The notes under the pieces are model-generated. The model saw nothing but the letters and a program-made list of their open reading frames with translations, was not told the origin of the DNA and made no database searches. From Nothophaeocryptopus gaeumannii (taxonomy: Eukaryota; Ascomycota; Dothideomycetes; Mycosphaerellales; Mycosphaerellaceae), in assembly GCA_031771865.1 (NCBI GenBank), contig JASISA010000025.1:434001-498000 (forward strand): 64,000 nt of DNA, written 5' to 3'. Below, one piece after another: positions 1 through 12,241 of this stretch. How positions within the stretch are numbered: position 1 is the stretch's first letter; each line of letters opens with the position of its first letter. Position numbers and translations under genes: made by a program.

Positions 1-242
1 GTGCGATATGGTGAGGGAAGAGGAGGGCCGCGTGGGTTGGTGGTGATGTGAATGGGTTGAGGATTGTATGATAAGAGGGAGGAGGTATGAAAGTGGTTTT
101 TGATGAAGACGAGCTCTTGTCCTCATACGGTGTCTTCATTCGGTCAGTAACATTACAACTAATCTAGGTCACGGGCATCATCTTTGATCCTCATCTAAAT
201 CGCCCTCGAAGGCTCGCATCACTCGAGGGAAAAGCAATCTCC

Positions 243-1226
243 CTATCTAACATACCGGCTCCCATTCCACACAAAATTATTCCCCTTCTCCAATTTCCAA
301 AACGGCGGCTCCTGCCACTTCACATAAAGCGACTTCATCTTATCTCCATCCTCTCCTCCCTCTTGAAGCGTCGTCCACCGCGCTCTTCCGCAGCCCTCTC
401 GGATTCTCCAATGCTGCCACCGATCCAGCACATCTCCGCTACTGGACAGCGCCTCGAAAGTCCTGGGCCTTACCCACCCCTGAGCCTGGACGAGATTATA
501 CGATTCCATTGATTTTCTGTAAAGCCGTGCCATCTCATCCCCACACTCTTTGGCGAATTTGCGACTTGGTGTGATGAGCTTGAGGATTTGACATAGATCC
601 AACACGCGGGATGAGAATGTCTTTCGATATGTCATTTTGCATAGGTGGTCGTAGGGATATTTCTGGAACACTGTCTGCCGAAATTCGTCAAGCCAGATTG
701 CAAGGAGATCGATGAGTCTGGATATGGCGGCGAGGAGTGTGCTAGCGTATAAGCGCCGATCTTTCTTGTCATTTTCTTTCCAGAAGACTTTGTATCCTCG
801 ATCCTCGTAGTCGTATACCTCTAGTATCTTGGTGGGGGTCGAGTGATCGTATCGGATGGCATGCATAGCAAAGCCGCGAAAATCTTTGGAGTTGTAGAGA
901 TGTTCGAAGTGGATATGAGAGTAGATGTCGTGTGAGGGTGTACGCATCGAGAAACGGAAGCTATTGGGGTCCAAATCCAGGGCAGATGGGTTGAAAACGT
1001 TGTGTGCGATTAGAGCGGGTAGGTCCTCGTCTAATGCTTTGGGTTTCCAGTCTCGGAGTTCTTTGCTGACTTGAGAGCAGAGTAGCGGTACGGCAGGATC
1101 GATCCATGGATATGTGGCTTCTTTCACTTTGCAATCGATCGTTGTGGCGGCGTGGTCGTAGATCTGGTCCCGGATTTCCTGTGGTAGGGTCAGGAATTGC
1201 GGCTTTGGAGTCTGTTGGCTGGCCAT
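243..1226 (-). CDS. 2EXR/F-box-like domain protein (intact)
   Basis: Single-exon gene of 327 aa with an ATG start at 1226. The N-terminus carries FLTLPQEIRDQIYDHA followed by a conserved Pro and Trp region ending in the CSQVSKELRDW segment, the layout of the fungal 2EXR/F-box-like family. No catalytic motif is visible. The family is large, lineage-expanded and of unknown biochemical function, and is usually presumed to mediate protein contacts. The next gene on the same strand is a broken copy of the same family, sharing the LPQEI start, the FSMRTP(S/G)HD(I/V)Y block and the LDLCQ/LCHMLKLI(T/S)PS block. Intact frame and an ATG start make this a real gene; the function is not known. Confidence 0.8.
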   Translation of the reverse strand: MASQQTPKPQFLTLPQEIRDQIYDHAATTIDCKVKEATYPWIDPAVPLLCSQVSKELRDWKPKALDEDLPALIAHNVFNPSALDLDPNSFRFSMRTPSHDIYSHIHFEHLYNSKDFRGFAMHAIRYDHSTPTKILEVYDYEDRGYKVFWKENDKKDRRLYASTLLAAISRLIDLLAIWLDEFRQTVFQKYPYDHLCKMTYRKTFSSRVLDLCQILKLITPSRKFAKECGDEMARLYRKSMESYNLVQAQGWVRPRTFEALSSSGDVLDRWQHWRIREGCGRARWTTLQEGGEDGDKMKSLYVKWQEPPFWKLEKGNNFVWNGSRYVR

Positions 1227-1379
1227 GTTGAGGGAGATTTAATGATAACGATTCGAGTGTGCTGCGGATTCGGGAATGTGAAAAGAGGTAGAAGGGCGAA
1301 GGAAAGAAAGAAAAAGAGATCCTGAGTCTGGCACAAGGGGTTATTGTCCTCACACGGTTTCCACATTCGGCAACAATCA

Positions 1380-2522
1380 GTACCACTATACCACTCAGCT
1401 TTCCTCGTAATAGTTTTCCTTCCTCATAATCTTTGAGCAAGGCCTCACCATCCGGATTTGCCCACCTTATACAGAGCGTCTTCAACTTCTCACCAGGCCT
1501 CCTTTTCTCCTTAGTAGTCCTCCACTGCGGTTTTCCAACACCCAGTGTCACCCTTCGCCATCCCATTTCGTCGAATCATCCACTCCATCTAGATACATAT
1601 AAAATAACGTGATCGTCTTTGAACCGCGCCACATCGCTTTCGAGCCGATCCTGTGCTTTTAACAGCTTCTCGTAACACTGAGCCATGACCTTCTGAATCT
1701 CTGCGTCGAAAGTCTTGCTCGGAGAAATGAGTTTAAGCATATGACAAAGCTTGATGAGGTAGCATAAGTTGCTTTCCATAGGCCAGCTCTTGTTGTTGAG
1801 ACACGTGAGACATTGAAAACCCGTGCGTTCCTGCCAGGCACGATAAGATGCGTGGTTCTTTCGAGGATACTCTTCCCACCAAATGGCGAAAGAATCCAAG
1901 AGTCTTGAAATTTCTGTTAGGAGGAAGCCTGAATGTGACTGGCGAGTCTGTCGATGGTGGGTTTTCCGAATGATCTCGTAGGGCCAGTTGGAACTTCCCC
2001 AACGTGGATCATGACTGACCTCGAGAACCTTGATCCGTGGTCCGCTCGATGAACAGCATGGATCCTAAGCCAGCGGGTATCGGGATAGGAGCGGCTTGGG
2101 AGCTCAACGAGGATGTGAGTGTATACATCGTGCCCAGGTGTGCGCATGGAGAACAGAATTCCTGGATCATGTTCGTCGTATGGTCGCCCGAATGTGTGGT
2201 GCGCAATTGCGGACTGTAAGCTTTCATCGATGACCTTTGAATTCCAGTCGGTGGACTTGTCTCGTATCTGCTTGCAGAACACCGGTACACAAGGGTCAAC
2301 GCATGGGGACTGCCTCTGTTGGAAGCGATAGACTCCTGGAGCAGCAGCGTAGTCAAAGATCATGTCCTTGATCTCCTGTGGGAGGCTGAGGAAAGTAGGC
2401 TTCTTGATGCTGGACACGTCGGGTGTAGTTCGGAGGCTCACAATAGGAGTCAATGTCGTGCAGTGTAGGTGCAGAGGTACCACGACCTTGTCATATTTGT
2501 CGTCTTGAAATTCTGTGGCCAT
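1380..2522 (-). pseudogene. Broken paralogue of the 2EXR/F-box-like gene
   Basis: The reading frame opens at the ATG at 2522 (start MATEFQDDKYDK) and shows FLSLPQEIKDMIFDYA, matching the neighbour at 243-1226. Homology then jumps frame: at about 2040 it leaves the first frame after RADHGS and resumes in another as IKVLEV, the counterpart of KILEV in the neighbour. It runs through LLTEISRLLDSFAIWW to an in-frame TGA at about 1576 and continues past it (MGWRRVTLGVGKPQW, LKTLCIRWANPDGEA). One frameshift plus one internal stop indicate a pseudogene. The TGA could be removed by a possible GTATCT...CAG intron of about 70 nt, but the frameshift falls inside aligned sequence, so an intron does not explain it. 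The 3' limit is approximate. Confidence 0.7.
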
Positions 2523-2725
2523 GCGGTGTCCTGATTCAGATGGATCTACCAAGGTGAGGACGAAAGCTAGGACCGGCAAGTTGAACAACGATTCTTCTCA
2601 CATCTCCAGTGTTAATCGGTCGCGCTTTCGCAAGAAGGATCCAGAAAGCCAAGCTCGATATTCAATTTCAATACTTTCTCCCATCCATGTGTTGTCTCGT
2701 TCTGCCGTCTTCGAGAGCAGTGCGT

Positions 2726-3202
2726 TCAAATAGTGAATCGTATTGCGCGAGAGTGAGTGAGGGACTCATGTACCTCTCCCCTCTTGACCAATTCTTCCAT
2801 CCATTCACTGTGAGCCCGAAATTCCCTCTTAATCATTAGCTTCATCTTCTTGGTCTTCTCCTTATGACCACCGCTGCACTTAAACGATTTGAAATTCGGC
2901 TGCGTGGTCCTGTTGCGGTGCTCGATCCAAAGCTCAGCGAATCTCGTCCAGGCAGTCCTGTCCAGAATCGCTTCGACCTTCTTGAGAGATTGTCGAGACA
3001 TTGCCACGTCAGTCAAAGCCTCCCAAATGGCCATCATAGACCAGCTCGCTCGCACCTTGTCTTTCTGTTTCTTGCCTCCTGTCCGAGTCCGGTCGTTGAA
3101 CGTGCTCATCATCTTTTCGAAAATGACGGTAAGCAGAGCAATGTGCGATTTTCGTGTCTCGTCAGGGGATTCGTTCCATTCCACATCATATGCGGTTGCC
3201 AT
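2726..3202 (-). CDS. Hypothetical basic protein, 158 aa
   Basis: An open frame with an ATG at 3202 (MATAYDVEWNESPDETRKS) that reads 158 aa. It is rich in Lys, Arg, Trp and Met, with a helical-looking middle (SWSMMAIWEALTDVAMS) and a basic C-terminal third. I recognise no family. It lies upstream of, and on the same strand as, the two 2EXR genes and has their overall charge pattern, but I could not align it to them. It may be the last exon of a larger gene or a decayed relative. Confidence 0.4.
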   Translation of the reverse strand: MATAYDVEWNESPDETRKSHIALLTVIFEKMMSTFNDRTRTGGKKQKDKVRASWSMMAIWEALTDVAMSRQSLKKVEAILDRTAWTRFAELWIEHRNRTTQPNFKSFKCSGGHKEKTKKMKLMIKREFRAHSEWMEELVKRGEVHESLTHSRAIRFTI

Positions 3203-3767
3203 TTTGCGTGGTCCCCATCGACTCCGGTACACTCCTCTCCTTATGTGCGTGATTTACAGCATACGTTTGACAGTGCCATGGAGCCTGTTCACGCCCCACA
3301 CACAGAAGTTCGGCGAAGCAGTCTCCATGCGAACAACGATTCTTCCGTACGTCGGTGAGTCTGGTGTGAGTATGCGGAGACAAACTACATCGGAAAGTGC
3401 GTAGTTCTTGCTTCATATAACGGCTGCGATCTTTTTTGAGAGGTCTTCGTTCGCTTTGGGGCTTCTTCTCAACAGCTCGGACTCGGTCTGCTTGCGCAGT
3501 CTACCGAAAATTGACCCTTCCACCGCACGCTGAAATGCTTACCAGGTTCTTGAGATGCAGAAAATTGCCTGAAGTTTGAGTGACTTGGAATATGTGTGCG
3601 TGGACCCTACATTCACTCAGAGGTAGCTTCCGTATCAAAACAGCCCAATCTCTGAATGTCCACCATACCACCTTTTACCTCAATTCATCATACTCATTAC
3701 ACTCCAAACGCCTTTCGCTGATGCAGTGATATCATCGCAACCCTTCGCCGCCTATTCTCCAGGCCAC
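3203..3767. other. Intergenic, no gene seen
   Basis: This segment lies between the small basic ORF and the 3' end of PRP8. I see no convincing coding frame, RNA gene or repeat. It should hold the PRP8 3' UTR. Confidence 0.5.
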
Positions 3768-6700
3768 TTAGGCCAAGTTGTCACTCCTGTCCACCCAAAC
3801 GTCCTCCAATTCCGCAAAGTTCTGGAAGTGAACCGGTCGGTGCACATCATCGTAGAATCTCTTCGGCACACCAACGTGCACGTACACGCGGCTCTTCTCC
3901 TTATCTCCAAATCCAGATCCCATGAAGCTCCAGTTCCAGCGCTCATCATCAGGAACCAGGAAGAAGCCACGAATCTTGTCAGAAAGCAGTAGCTGACTCT
4001 TCTCACCGAAGGCGGTCGAGAAGCCGGCAGGCTGGTCGGATGAGAGGTCCTTGTTCTCCGCACCCCATTGGTAGCCTTGTGGAGTTAGGGACCACGCAGA
4101 GAGCGACACGGACCCAGGGGTGAAGTTCACGGTCATCGTCACTGTCTTTCTATCCCAGCTTGGATGAGCGACCATCAACTTGGCGTGCTGCGTGACATCT
4201 TGAGCAGTCATGTAGTTGGTCTCATTTCCAGCCGAGGTATGGATCATTCCAAGTGGCTCCAGTTTGTCCAGTCTCTCGCCTTCTGGCAGATTCTTCGGCA
4301 ATTGGATGTCGCGTGTGCTACCAACTTGTGGGATCATCACGATACACTTGACCTCCTTGACTTGCTTGTTGTCAGGTGGTGAGCTGCCGTAGAGGTATCC
4401 AGCCACCTGCACCCGAAGATCTGCGACCGCGATGAAGCGCTTGAGGATGTTCTTGGGCATCACGTACGTGAAGTGGTGCTCGTCGTCACGAATGTCCTCT
4501 GACGATATGTAGATGTTGTTGGCTCTCGTCCGGAGATTGCTAGTAGCGATCGCTCTCGTCCGCCACTCAGTCTTGGAAGCGAAGCTCTGTTGTTCGTACG
4601 CAGATGTGGTGGTGACGATCATCTCCTCGCCGGCCACATTCTGCGTCTTTGTCGTGACAGCAGTGAGCTGCTGCTGGTCTTGCTGCTGCTTCTCGATCTC
4701 GGCAGCTTGTTGACGCTGCATGCTCGGGGCGCTGATCTCCATACCCAAGATGATGTCTCGAATCTCGCTGTTGGTAAGCGATGATGTGTTGACATTGTTC
4801 TTCTTGCCGTAATCGTTCAGGATTAGATCTCTGAGCTGCACTTCGACCTTGACCCAATCATCGTCAGAAAGCGTAGGCCAGATGTGGTGCTCTTGAGTGA
4901 TGACTGTCTTGTCAGGTCGCAGGAGCAGCTTGGTCTTGTCCTGGTTTACATGAAGCGCACGCAGAATCAAGACCAGTCTCGAGAAGGCCGTGTAAGACGA
5001 GATGCTCTTAAGCCACTCATCGTAGAGGTTGAACAGCACCATCTGCGGTTCAGTGGCACGCAAGATCATGTCTCCAAGCTTCTCAACCTTCATAGCTGCC
5101 TGGAAGGGAAGCTGCAGCTCAGAAGCGCGGATGCTGATGTTCGGGAAGTCAAGCAAGTGGACCTCAAGCGGGTCGAGCAGACCTTTTCTTGTCACGATCA
5201 GCTGCTTCGGTTGCTCTTCCACAGGCAAAGATCGAATCAGCGCCGCAACTTCCTCTGCAGTCTTCCACTTAGCAAGCTGACCAAGACGCTTTTGACCAGC
5301 CCAGACACTAGTGTGAATGATCTTTAGGAACAGCTGTCCAGTTCTCGGGTTGAAAATGAAGATGGCTCCGTTGATTGGCTTCGTGGTCAAGTTGCCTTCG
5401 AACGTCTTGTGAATGGTGACACGGTAGACGTTGGTATCATCAATGAAGAGCTGGACCTGGTTACTGAACAGCTCAGAGTAGTTTTGGGAGTTGAGGAACT
5501 CCTGGTTGCTCTCTGATGCGTACAGCTGAAGACCCTTTCGAATACGCTCACGCAGGACGTAAAGCGCAGGGTTGGCCTTCATGATCTTGGCCATGGCTTG
5601 CTGCACGAGTTGCTTGAGACCAGGGAAGTACTGGCCGTATGCAGAGTACAGATTGTAAGCCAAGTCAATACCAACCATCAACCCAGTGGCGGATGGGTAG
5701 ATCGACATGCTGTCAGTGGTGTAGTCGAGGTACTTCGCGCGAACGTAGCGCTCAATATCGTGCGAATCGTAGTCACCATAGCGGAGTTGCACATCGATCC
5801 AGAATTTGTTCGTCGTTGTCAAACCCATATTATCCTTCGTGTCGTAGAGCAAGCTTGGGTTACTGACACTCCACTTGTGCGAAGCGAAGAGGAGAATATC
5901 GGCACAAGACGAGTTCATCTTGTATGACTTTCTAGGATGGATGGTCTCCTTCTGAACGGTCTCGATGCCCAGGGCCTCCAGTTCCTGGTCGAACACCTGG
6001 CAAAGATCCATCACGACGGACTCGTGAATCTTCTGCCACAAGTGGGCACGGAAAATCTGGATCAGGGAGATCTTTAGAGTTGGGATCTTTCCATGTAAGA
6101 AGATGCCAGTCAAGTCAAGCTGGACCTGGAAACCAACATAGACGTTGGCACGGTTGATCGTGGGACTCCACCAGAGCGTGAATCGACGGTTCGGAATTTG
6201 GTTCAGACCAGATCGTTGCGCGTTTGTGAGTTTCTTGTATTTCATGCTCTCTTCGAAACCGGATGCCTGCGAAGAAGTTAGCAAGTGCTTCTCGAATGAT
6301 AAACCGCATGTGAAGCCACTGGGGCCGTACTGGACACCAAGGTCGCCAGCATTAGGCCCGAAAACAGCAAAGAAATGGGGTTCATTACCTTTTCCCAGAA
6401 GAGTCCTTCCCAAGAAGGAAACGCGGTAGCTTTAAAAAGGGTATGCTCAAGGATGGTTTCGACACCTCCCAAGGCCTGAATGACGTCCGTTCGGTAAGCT
6501 ACGAAGAAGTCAGCATGTACTCGACGCGAACGCGAAAAAACAGGGCCCATACCGTTCAAATTCCACAGTTTGCCATCATGTCGTTGCGATGTCCACCAAA
6601 ATGGGTTGGACTTCATGTGCTGGTAAAGCTTGAACTCGGTCCGTGCACGGAAACCCTTGTCAAACGACAGCGTAGAGCGGTCCTTCTGGAACAGCGTGTT

Positions 6701-9700
6701 GATTCTTGGCAGACCACGGTCCCAGGAGTCTTCAAGATCCTCAAGTGTTAGTCGTCGATTCTGTTGGTTAGCTTCCAGACGCTTTTGTGCATATTCCGAC
6801 CACACGCGCTGAGAGTCGATGAACTCGGACTCCCATGGGATGATGTATCGGAAGATGTTCGGGATCAGTGTTTCTTCATCGTGGCTCATGCCAGCGCGGA
6901 AGTGAGAGACACCGCTGTCGGTCTGCTTACTCCATCTCTTGTCGGAAGCAGGGATGAGAATGTGAGATCCGGAGATCATGCCAAGACCTCCCAATTCCTT
7001 TGGCGTGTAGAAGACGGCAGGCGGGAAACGCGAAGGCATCTTTGAGTTGAGACCAATCTTGACGCGCGTCTGGATCTTTGTCTCGCACTTTACAATAGTG
7101 TCAAGGAGATTCACTGTGCTGACGGCGGCCTCACGGTAGTAGGTGAAGAGCGCGATCAAAGTTGTGTTCCACTTGTTCGCGATCTTGGTAAAAGTAGTGC
7201 TTCCGGAGCTCATCAGGATCTGTCGAATACGGTTGTTGAACTTCGCAATGTCCTCCTCGGTGACTTGCAGGAAGGCATGCGCTGTTCGCTCCTTGGTCTG
7301 GTTGTCAACAAGCGCCCACACGGAGTCCTTGGTTGGGAACTCATCGTTCAAGTTTCGGCACTTTGGCAGGATGCGCACTTCGAACCCATTCATCGAGAAG
7401 AGCAAGTTCGGGTTATCTCTACTGTAGACGCTGGCAAATGTGTCGTCCCACTCTACCGTGGTCATTGATCTCGGCAGACGGTTCTTCATGTCCCAGAAGA
7501 CAGCGCGACCAAGGTTGACATCGTGTCGCATCAAGCGCATTCGGGAGTCGCGCGGCCAGCACTTCTTATTCTTGTATCCAATAACGTTCTCGAAGTTTGG
7601 GTCGGGCTGCTCTGTCAAGAAGCGCTGGATAAGGTCTCTCGACTCGTCAGCAGTGAAGCGGAAGAAGATCCAGATCTTGTCGATGTAACGAGTGTACAGT
7701 CGAATTGGGTGGCGAGACTCGGTCGCCCTATCCTTGAACTGAAGGAAGTCATTCGGCGCGTTCGGTGGACCAGCCATCTCAGAGGCGCGTTGGAGACCAA
7801 GCAGCAGCAGGTCAATGATCAGGCCGTAGTACTGGAACACGAACGCGCTGAACTGGAGACCACGAATCATACCGTAAGAGTTGGTGTGGTTCATATCCTT
7901 GTAGTTCAGCTGCACATTGTTCTTGGAGGAGATGTAGTCAGCCAAGTTGTGGTCCATGATGAGACGAAGTAGCCGATTGAGAAGAGTGATGTCGATCTTC
8001 TCGTACACTTTGTCCAATCTCGTCTCGAGCATCACGTTGCACTCGCCTTCATCCACGCTCCAGACAGTTGATAGGTTGTTGATACCCTGTGCCCACTTGT
8101 ACGTGAGAAGCGGTGGCACCTCAGAATCTGAGGGCTTAATCCAGGCTGGGAATAGTCTGCGTTGATCGGCCTGGTACCAGAGGTACTGATCAAGATAGGC
8201 ATCTGTAATCTTCTCAATCGGCTCAATGTCGTAGACTGGGTTGATTGAGGTGTAGTTGTCGTTCATGTCGATGCCAACCTCTTTGAACGAGCGCTGCGTC
8301 AGCAAGAAGCGCTTGATGCGTGCAAGCGTTGTTCCGGGGCTGTCATAGGCTTGCTCAATGAGAGCGAGCTCTTCACGCTGGCTCTGGTTGAGGCGACCCT
8401 TGACCGAATATGCCTCTCTCAGGCGCTCGAGCGCGAGGATGAGGATCTTGGTGTCGTGCTTGTAGCTGACAGATGGGAAGGGAATAGGTTGGAACTTTCG
8501 GCTCTCCAGCCAGTGTACAGCAGTGGTGAAGATGGCCACACCCTCCTCGGTGCTGACGTATGGACCATCCTTGAGGTAGTTGTGCTGACGCTCCTGCTCG
8601 GCCTTCAACCACAATCGAGTGAGACGGCCAAGATTCTTCTTTGCAACCGTCTTGTCGACGGTCGCGCCCCTTCGGATACGCTCGCGATTGTAATGCGCGA
8701 CAGACACCCACCAATCGGCCTTTGACTTGACATATCGAAGGATAATATCCTCGATAGGCTTAGGCAGGCCAGGTACCTTCCAAGGAATGTTGGACTTCCA
8801 GCATCGCCACGCCTCTGATAAGTGCTGCAAGACAGTGTTGACCTTGCTCTGCTTGATGCCCTCCGGCATCATGTCCATGAGATCGGCCATGACAGAGGCA
8901 CGCAGCTCGAGATCGAAGTGAGACTCGACACGCTGCTTGGTGACAGTCTTGGCCACACCCTTCGAGTGACGACCTTCGAACTGTCTGCTCAGCAAGTTGC
9001 CGAGCCATCGCTCTAGAAGAGGAATTATACCACGCAGGAAGAAGAGCCACACGCGCCACGCTGGCGCCCAGAAACCACATCCAGGACCTTTGCCAACCGG
9101 GCCAGAATTGAAGCGGTAGTAGATCAAATGCTTTAAATCCTTGCATGAACGGATCTGGTGCATCAGCTTGTACTTGTACCGGTACATACCAGTCAATTGA
9201 CCGACGTGGTTGAAGGCGTACAAGATACCATCAGCAAGCTGAAAAGCATCAATGTTACCCAGCCGATATTGCACCTGCGCATCTACAATGAGCTTAGTCA
9301 ATCGCAGAATCTCCCGCATCAAGTGGAAAGCGTTTCCGAAACGTGACTTCTTGCGCTCCTTCGTAGTCAAGGTCTTGATGGGCTTCAAGTTAAAGTTGTA
9401 ATCCAGATGCAGATAGGTCAGGTTCTTGCGATGGATGAGCAGGTTCAGCATGTTGAAACCTTGTCGGCATACTTGCAGACCAGCCTCCACCCAGTCGATT
9501 GTCGTCTGCTGGAAGAACTTGGTCGACTTCAATGTCTGGCACAAGTTCTGCTTATTTTGCGCTTTCGGTGGCTTCTTGTGCAGCTCATTCAAGACGTACG
9601 TCTTGAGAAGCTTTTGGTAAGACACTCTCACCTTGACCGGTTGGCCTTGTGGAACGTGCTCTAGATACCACTGCTTCACGAGCGGCACGTCTTGTGCTCT

Positions 9701-11053
9701 CACCATCTTGCCAGATCTCCTGTCAAATGGGTATGGCGCCCACCAAAGCGCGATTGCGGAGGCTGTGTCTTCGTTGTATAGATCCAAGTCCTCCATAAAG
9801 GCGCCCTCAAATTCCTTTGGCATCTCAAACCCACCTTCTTCTTCATCTGGCTCCTCATTGTTGCCAGGCCCGAAGATCTCATCCTCATGGCTGATTGTAA
9901 GATTCTTCGGTGCTACTGCTCGCGAAGAAATTGGGTTGATGACAGGGTCGAAGTAAAAGGGTGGAAGATTAGGGTCCTCTGTCTTCACGTAGACTGTCTG
10001 CGGGTAGCTGTATGTCCCCAGCTTGACGCTACGCGGAAGACTGTTGTAGAGGTATGGGAAGGCAACACGGTACTCGGTTCGAATCGGTGCGCGGAAGATG
10101 ATGCGATCAATGGCGTTGAACTCACCGAAGTCCTCGTCGTTCGGGTCGATGTCCTTGTACAGAGGCTCGAAACGTGGTCCTCCTGGTATCGCCACATTCA
10201 AAGCCTTCGCAGTCGCAAACGACGGCATGTCGAAGAGGTGAAAGTAATTCTTGTCGTTGGTATCGGACAACAGCGGATTACTCAATCGGTGCAGTGTTGC
10301 CATCTGAGGTAGACTGAGATTCCACTCTTTGTAGCTCGGCCCATTGATGTGGCTGGTGTCTGATAGCGGTCTAGGATCGTAGAACCACTCGAACACAGGC
10401 CCGTCCTCCTCCTCGTCCAGCTCCATCTGGATAGGCTCCAGAGGCTCCACATCCTCGATGTTCTCACTCCACGAAAGCGGAGGCTCCTCGTCATCGAAAG
10501 GCGGAAATCGCATTCGCTTAAAATGTCTTCGATCACTCTTCTCCCGCCGCATGACTACCCACATGGTCGCCCACTGCGCGTGGAACACGGGCTCGATCAC
10601 TCGTGGAATCTCGTTCACCAGCGTCAAGCAACCATTAACGTGATATAACACCTTGACGTCCTTACTGCTCTCCCAAGGCATGGGCATGTTCTCCAACAGC
10701 TTCAGCACGGCATGAGGCATGAACTTCAATGCGCCCAAGTAACTTCGCTTGTCTGCGCTGAACTTCTTTTGCGAGACATCTCCAATGTCCTTGACGATCT
10801 TACGCAGATGCTCAGGTGGCATATCTGCCTTCTGTGTCTCCACAAAGCCACCCCTCCGCTTCTCTGCAAAGCGTTGCTTCTGATGTTTGACCCATTTCTG
10901 CTTCTTCTCCTGCAGCTTCGCGGCTTGCGGATCTTGCGTCGGCTTGTATCCCGGAGGTGGAGGCGGCGGTACTCCTGTTGATGAAAGACCTGGCGGCGGC
11001 CCTGAAGGTAGGCCAGAAGGCGCCCAGCCGGGCGGTGGTGGAATACCAGACAT
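3768..11053 (-). CDS. PRP8: Pre-mRNA splicing factor Prp8 (U5 snRNP core)
   Basis: Prp8 is the catalytic-centre scaffold of the spliceosome. The ATG at 11053 begins MSGIPPPPGWAPSG. I model three exons: 11053-6553, 6498-6389 and 6266-3768, giving 2369 aa, close to the family's 2300-2400. The intron at 6388-6267 (122 nt) has a CTAAC branch site. The intron at 6552-6499 (54 nt, GTATGG...CTGAC...GTAG) contains no stop and is a multiple of three, so it looks like coding sequence; removing it joins LWNLN to YRTDVIQALGG as in other species. In order there are a Pro-rich N-terminus, PROCN region, RT-like/U5- and U6-contact regions (RRMLKHDVNLGRA-type block present as MRLMRHDVNLGRAVFWD), the RNase H-like domain (NGAIFIFNPRTGQLFLK) and a C-terminal JAB1/MPN domain. 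No intein is present. The gene is head to head with the eL34 gene. Confidence 0.97.
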
Positions 11054-11469
11054 GGTGGTATAGTATTCGTTGCGTTCGAAGATCGAAACTTTTGCTACGG
11101 CTCGCGGCGCCGAGCCCGCCGTATCGATATGATCGTCGCCGCCGTTCGCGTTTCGCCCACAATCCTCGGTACGCCTGGTCGAAGAGATGATGTCGCGATG
11201 CGTTGGCGAATGCGCTGTGGCCTGCGCGATGGTGAATGCTGTCGCGAAGTGAGTGGCGTCTTGGATCGCGCCTGCAAAACTTCGAGACGTTCTTCCTCCG
11301 CACTTGACTCGCGCGTTGCGGGCCAGTCCGCGCATGATTCAGGGATCAAAGCTTGGTCTTGGCGACACACCAGCGGGCTTTCCCAAATTTTGGCAGCGAC
11401 TTCACATCTTGACAACGCCGTTGAGCATCCGAGTCGACAACACAGCAGGCATCGCCAAACGACACCACA
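11054..11469. promoter_or_regulatory. Shared divergent promoter of PRP8 and RPL34
   Basis: 416 bp separate the two start codons, so both promoters and 5' UTRs must lie here. The segment is GC-rich with many CG-containing words and no obvious TATA box, as is common for housekeeping genes. No gene is seen; the open frames here are antisense or chance frames. The regulatory role is inferred from gene layout only. Confidence 0.6.
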
Positions 11470-12046
11470 ATGCCTTCCAACAGACTGACCTACGTACGTC
11501 CAACCGATCTACGACAATACGATGCGCGAATGGGAGGAAACAGTGGCTAATGGAAATTTGTACAGCGCCGCCGGCAACCATACAACACCCGCTCCAACAA
11601 GGTCCGCGTGGTGAAGACTCCAGGTGGCGAGCTTAGATATCTGCATATTAAGAAGCGCGGTACTGCGCCAAAGTGCGGTGACTGCGGCACAAAGCTCCCA
11701 GGTGTATGTCGAACCCGATCCCCAACAATTTCGAATGCGTCTGCGGAGGAGCCTCAACTTCGTGGAGTGGCAGGAGGCACTGTGCACAGGAGCGGGCGTC
11801 TTCCGAGACTGCGATTGGGAAAGTGAAGTGCTAGCAAATGCTAATGGAAGATGCGTACAGGTCCCAGCCCTCCGCCCACGCGAATACGCCACTGTCTCCC
11901 ACCCTAAGAAGACCGTCCAGCGCGCATACGGCGGTTCGCGCTGCGCCAACTGCGTCAAGGACCGCGTTGTCCGCGCCTTCCTGATTGAGGAGCAGAAGAT
12001 TGTCAAGAAGGTCATGAAGGAGGCCGAGAAGAAGAGCAAGCGATAA
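11470..12046 (+). CDS. RPL34: 60S ribosomal protein eL34
   Basis: A component of the large ribosomal subunit, 115 aa. There are three exons: 11470-11493 (MPSNRLTY), 11566-11703 and 11861-12046. Intron 1 is 72 nt (GTACGT...TACAG) and intron 2 is 157 nt (GTATGT...TACAG, with CTAATG near its end). The spliced protein shows RRRQPYNTRSNK, the CGDCG and CANC cysteine pairs that form the eL34 zinc site, RAYGGSRC and the very conserved RAFLIEEQKIVKKV. An early intron just after the start codon is typical of ribosomal protein genes. The length equals the family's usual size. Confidence 0.96.
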
Positions 12047-12241
12047 ACGTATCGTATTGTCACTTTTCATGAAGCGTGGACGGAACGAGGGAAATTCTTC
12101 TTTGGCGCATTACGGCAGGGAATTGCATGCATGCATCATCGAGGGAGACACGATATCGTAAAAGCGAGATGAGATGTCTGGGCTTGTTGACAAAATGAGC
12201 TTGTGGGCACTAGATACAGACCGACTGGTGCACTGCTGCTG

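Noticed and set aside
961..1566. 201-codon minus-strand frame as a separate gene
   Set aside because: Its first part is the 3' continuation of the broken 2EXR gene after an in-frame TGA, and the rest is antisense to the intact 2EXR gene.
3768..11053. Prp8 intein, as found in many fungi
   Set aside because: The reading frame runs through the usual insertion region without any Hint-domain or endonuclease insertion; the only extra segment is a 54-nt intron.
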